A stretch of DNA of 8,510 nt from Paenibacillus sp. GTDB taxonomy: Bacteria; Bacillota; Bacilli; Paenibacillales; NBRC-103111. The stretch covers positions 1 to 8,510 of the forward strand of contig JARBUQ010000169.1 in NCBI GenBank assembly GCA_029239545.1. Direction: 5' to 3'. Of this stretch, positions 6,253-8,510 are shown piece by piece. Below the pieces are notes generated by a model. The model had not been told where the DNA came from. It searched no databases and was given only the letters and a program-made list of their open reading frames with translations. Position 1 is the stretch's first letter, and every line of letters begins with the position of its first letter. Made by a program: the position numbers and the translations under genes.

Positions 6253-8510
6253 TTAATTGCGCTCCAGCTTGACATGAACACGGATTGTTCCCTGTGTACC
6301 CTCGTGAGCAAAAACAATTCTTGTCTGAGTATTTCTAACCGGCATATTGCCGCATAACATTTCCTTGCGTTGCTCCAGCAACCGTTTGTAATCGTCCTCG
6401 AGAAGAGGCAGCGAATCCACACGTACGGTACAGCCCTCAGGCACAGCAATACGGGTTGTTCCGCGTTTTCCACGAAGCACAACGAAATTCCCTTCTATTA
6501 CAGCAGGTAATGGTGTCGACCAATAAAATTCTACGCCTGTGCCCTGAACCAGCTTATAGCGATCCGTAATCGTCAATTCATTAGGCGTAGGTGAATCCAA
6601 AGTACGGGTCCAAGACTCATAGTATGGCTCCCAGCCTGCGCTCACGTTGATCTCAGCATGAAATGAGGTTTCGTCGCCGCTACCTTGCGGTTTTATATCG
6701 ACTACAATTGGATTGCTTGGACGTGGGCGCTCCTGTGTACCAACAGGCACAAGCATGTTATGCCGTTGACTGTGCTTGAGCACTTCAGCCATCGGATGGC
6801 TATAGTCACAGCTTCCCATTTCCATTGCGACCGTTTCACCTGCAAATTCTAGCACGAAATGCCCTTTGTCCTCATGCGTATGACTTGCCCCCGCCTGATT
6901 GCCCAGGATGAGAATTTTGACTAACTCGCCCTCATACCGCCTGACGGAAGACATCAGTCCCAGATCCGGAAGCGTTATGAATGGGAGCAGCTCAGGTGTT
7001 TCTTGTGGAATGGAAGATTCCAGTAAATAAGCTGGCAGAGTATCCGGTATTCCTCCAGTCAACTCAAGCGACTTGCGGAATAGACTTACCCATTGGCTGT
7101 TCGGCATTAATGCAGCCAGATAAGCCAACGACTCTTGATTGATATAGATAGCATCACATATAAGGATCATTAACAGATCATCTGCCGTTGAAGTAAGTGC
7201 TTCCGCGAAAGCAGCAGTTCGTTGCAAGGATTCCGGCATACCCGCAGCATAGTCAATCCCCCTCAAACGGGAATAATAATACAGGGAGATTGCACATTGA
7301 CGAGCCGTCCAGGTGAAATACATAGGTCCTTCAAGAAATCCGCCATCAGGAAGAATCGTATGCTCCATGCTTTCGATCAAATCATTGTAGGCAAGCTCCG
7401 TATAGGGCTTTGACCGTGGCATGCTTTGTTCCAATACCGCATAGGCAAGCAGGCGTCCTGGGCTGAACCATGGCATCTGATTGCAATGAAAAATATACTC
7501 ATGCTTCCATGTAACAAAATTCGCATTGCCATGTCCATTCTCGGATATTTTGCGCAGCATGACCTCTTTGCCATAGTCTGTAAACATCTCGCCAGCCATA
7601 TCAAGAATAGCCGCAGTTTCCAGCATACATAAGGATTGGACGAAGGAACGGTGCTCGAAGGAGCTGCCAGGGAAGAAGCAGATGAATCCGCTATCCCAAT
7701 TATCACACATAACGATGGATATCGCATAACGCGCTGCCAATCTGAGCAACGACTTGTCCTTTGTCAGCAATGCAGCCGCAGCCGCATTCGGTCCATGTGA
7801 CAGCAGCAGCTTGCCATAGTCACGATCCCGACAATATCGGGTATCATTCCAGAAATTCACGAATTCCCCAATCATCTGCTCAGGTACAAGCTTGCGCGCA
7901 TCCTCCGCCAGTTGAAGAAACGGACTTGTACCATTCTCCTTCAACCATGAATTGTGCTTTTCCCTCAATTGGTCCAGTTCTCCACTGTTGACGACAAGTC
8001 CGTATGTCGGTTCGAAAGTTGGTTCATAACTATCCGGCTTCAAATACTCATCCCATTGCTCATCGAATCGCTTCCACTGCTCTTCATAGCGTTTAATCAT
8101 TCCGGAATGATGCAGCCCAATCCAGTTGAACCATCCAACACTGAGTCCCTCGCCTTTTGGCCATATTTCCAATGTAACCGACTGCACCTCTGCTGCGCCT
8201 TCAAGTGGTACATAACATTCCCTCTTCAGCATGCCGAAAGGCTCGGATTCGTAATGAAGGGTTCCCTTGTCTGTTCTGACTTCCATACGCAGTATCGCTC
8301 CTTCAGGAGCTACGAGTGAAATCATAAGATGATCATAAGCAGAACAGTCGACCTGATGGAAATCACGTGTCATCCGCAAAGCGGGTCCTTGTTCTGGCTT
8401 GGCGGTCCACTCAAACTGCACAAGCACCCATCGTTGATGTACTTTAAGTCCGGGAGCCGTGTCTGGTTCAATCTGCCAGTGTGGAAGTCCGCTTAGCTGC
8501 GGGTCCGTAA
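6253..8510 (-). CDS. Heparinase II/III-like protein (5' end outside window)
   Basis: The frame is open to the window edge: 27 further codons precede the GTG at 8427 with no stop and they read as protein (GLPHWQIEPDTAPGLKVHQR), so the true start lies beyond 8510. Numbered from the GTG at 8427 (724 residues), residues 1-105 are a beta-sandwich, probably galactose-binding-like. About 140-470 are an alpha-helical toroid with an EGPMYF motif (366-371; Tyr370 could be the catalytic tyrosine) and a WKHEYIFHCNQMPW stretch (307-320). About 485-724 are the heparinase II/III beta-sheet domain with GASHTHEDKGHF (513-524), matching the family GHxHxDxGxF metal/active-site motif (His516, His518, Asp520), and HNMLVP (556-561). 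Such folds are mostly polysaccharide lyases for uronate-containing glycans such as alginate, heparin or hyaluronan. Many cysteines suggest a cytoplasmic protein. It is the first visible gene of the operon. Confidence 0.85.
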   Translation of the reverse strand, partial: TDPQLSGLPHWQIEPDTAPGLKVHQRWVLVQFEWTAKPEQGPALRMTRDFHQVDCSAYDHLMISLVAPEGAILRMEVRTDKGTLHYESEPFGMLKRECYVPLEGAAEVQSVTLEIWPKGEGLSVGWFNWIGLHHSGMIKRYEEQWKRFDEQWDEYLKPDSYEPTFEPTYGLVVNSGELDQLREKHNSWLKENGTSPFLQLAEDARKLVPEQMIGEFVNFWNDTRYCRDRDYGKLLLSHGPNAAAAALLTKDKSLLRLAARYAISIVMCDNWDSGFICFFPGSSFEHRSFVQSLCMLETAAILDMAGEMFTDYGKEVMLRKISENGHGNANFVTWKHEYIFHCNQMPWFSPGRLLAYAVLEQSMPRSKPYTELAYNDLIESMEHTILPDGGFLEGPMYFTWTARQCAISLYYYSRLRGIDYAAGMPESLQRTAAFAEALTSTADDLLMILICDAIYINQESLAYLAALMPNSQWVSLFRKSLELTGGIPDTLPAYLLESSIPQETPELLPFITLPDLGLMSSVRRYEGELVKILILGNQAGASHTHEDKGHFVLEFAGETVAMEMGSCDYSHPMAEVLKHSQRHNMLVPVGTQERPRPSNPIVVDIKPQGSGDETSFHAEINVSAGWEPYYESWTRTLDSPTPNELTITDRYKLVQGTGVEFYWSTPLPAVIEGNFVVLRGKRGTTRIAVPEGCTVRVDSLPLLEDDYKRLLEQRKEMLCGNMPVRNTQTRIVFAHEGTQGTIRVHVKLERN

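Noticed and set aside
7954..8319. Plus-strand open frame of 121 codons
   Set aside because: It lies antisense to the heparinase-like gene and has no ribosome binding site or protein-like motif. It is best read as a shadow of the real frame.
1..8510. CRISPR array, tRNA, rRNA or riboswitch
   Set aside because: No regularly spaced repeats, cloverleaf-like sequences or long conserved leader regions were seen. Almost the whole window is protein-coding with short gaps.

Overview
The window looks like part of a glycan-utilisation gene cluster from a Gram-positive, spore-former-like Firmicute. Paenibacillus or a close relative is my best guess. The reasons are strong purine-rich Shine-Dalgarno sites (AGGAGG, GAGGAG), sigma-A-type promoter hexamers, moderate GC, and the gene mix of a heparinase II/III-like protein, a large beta-helix protein with carbohydrate-binding modules, and several Gfo/Idh/MocA oxidoreductases. 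All five genes lie on the minus strand, so transcription runs from high to low coordinates. The taxon is inferred from style, not from a marker gene.

In order of transcription: (1) a heparinase II/III-like protein whose reading frame is open through the right edge of the window, so its N-terminus is missing (8510-6253); (2) a canonical Gfo/Idh/MocA oxidoreductase with WRGT and DGGGALMN-type motifs (6213-5185); (3) an 888-residue right-handed beta-helix protein ending in what looks like a CBM6 domain nested inside a CBM4/9-like domain (5150-2484); (4) after a 155-bp gap holding a good sigma-A promoter, a second Gfo/Idh/MocA protein (2328-1261; the better start is the internal ATG); (5) 27 bp later, a third and atypical Gfo/Idh/MocA protein without the usual GxGxxG loop (1233-325). 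A 14-bp hairpin with a U-tract (315-279) ends the unit. Beyond it, towards position 1, lies a frameshifted remnant that reads like a DUF4277/IS1634-type transposase.

Genes 1-3 sit 39 and 34 bp apart and probably form one operon whose promoter is outside the window. Genes 4-5 can be transcribed from the internal promoter and perhaps also by read-through. The beta-helix protein has no signal peptide and is rich in cysteine. The visible part of the heparinase-like protein is also cysteine-rich, so both probably work in the cytoplasm on imported oligosaccharides. Two polysaccharide-type enzymes with three divergent NAD(P)-dependent sugar oxidoreductases suggest breakdown of a modified or acidic oligosaccharide in which oxidation of the sugar ring takes part. 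The substrate cannot be read from the sequence. No transporter or regulator is visible; these probably lie upstream of 8510.
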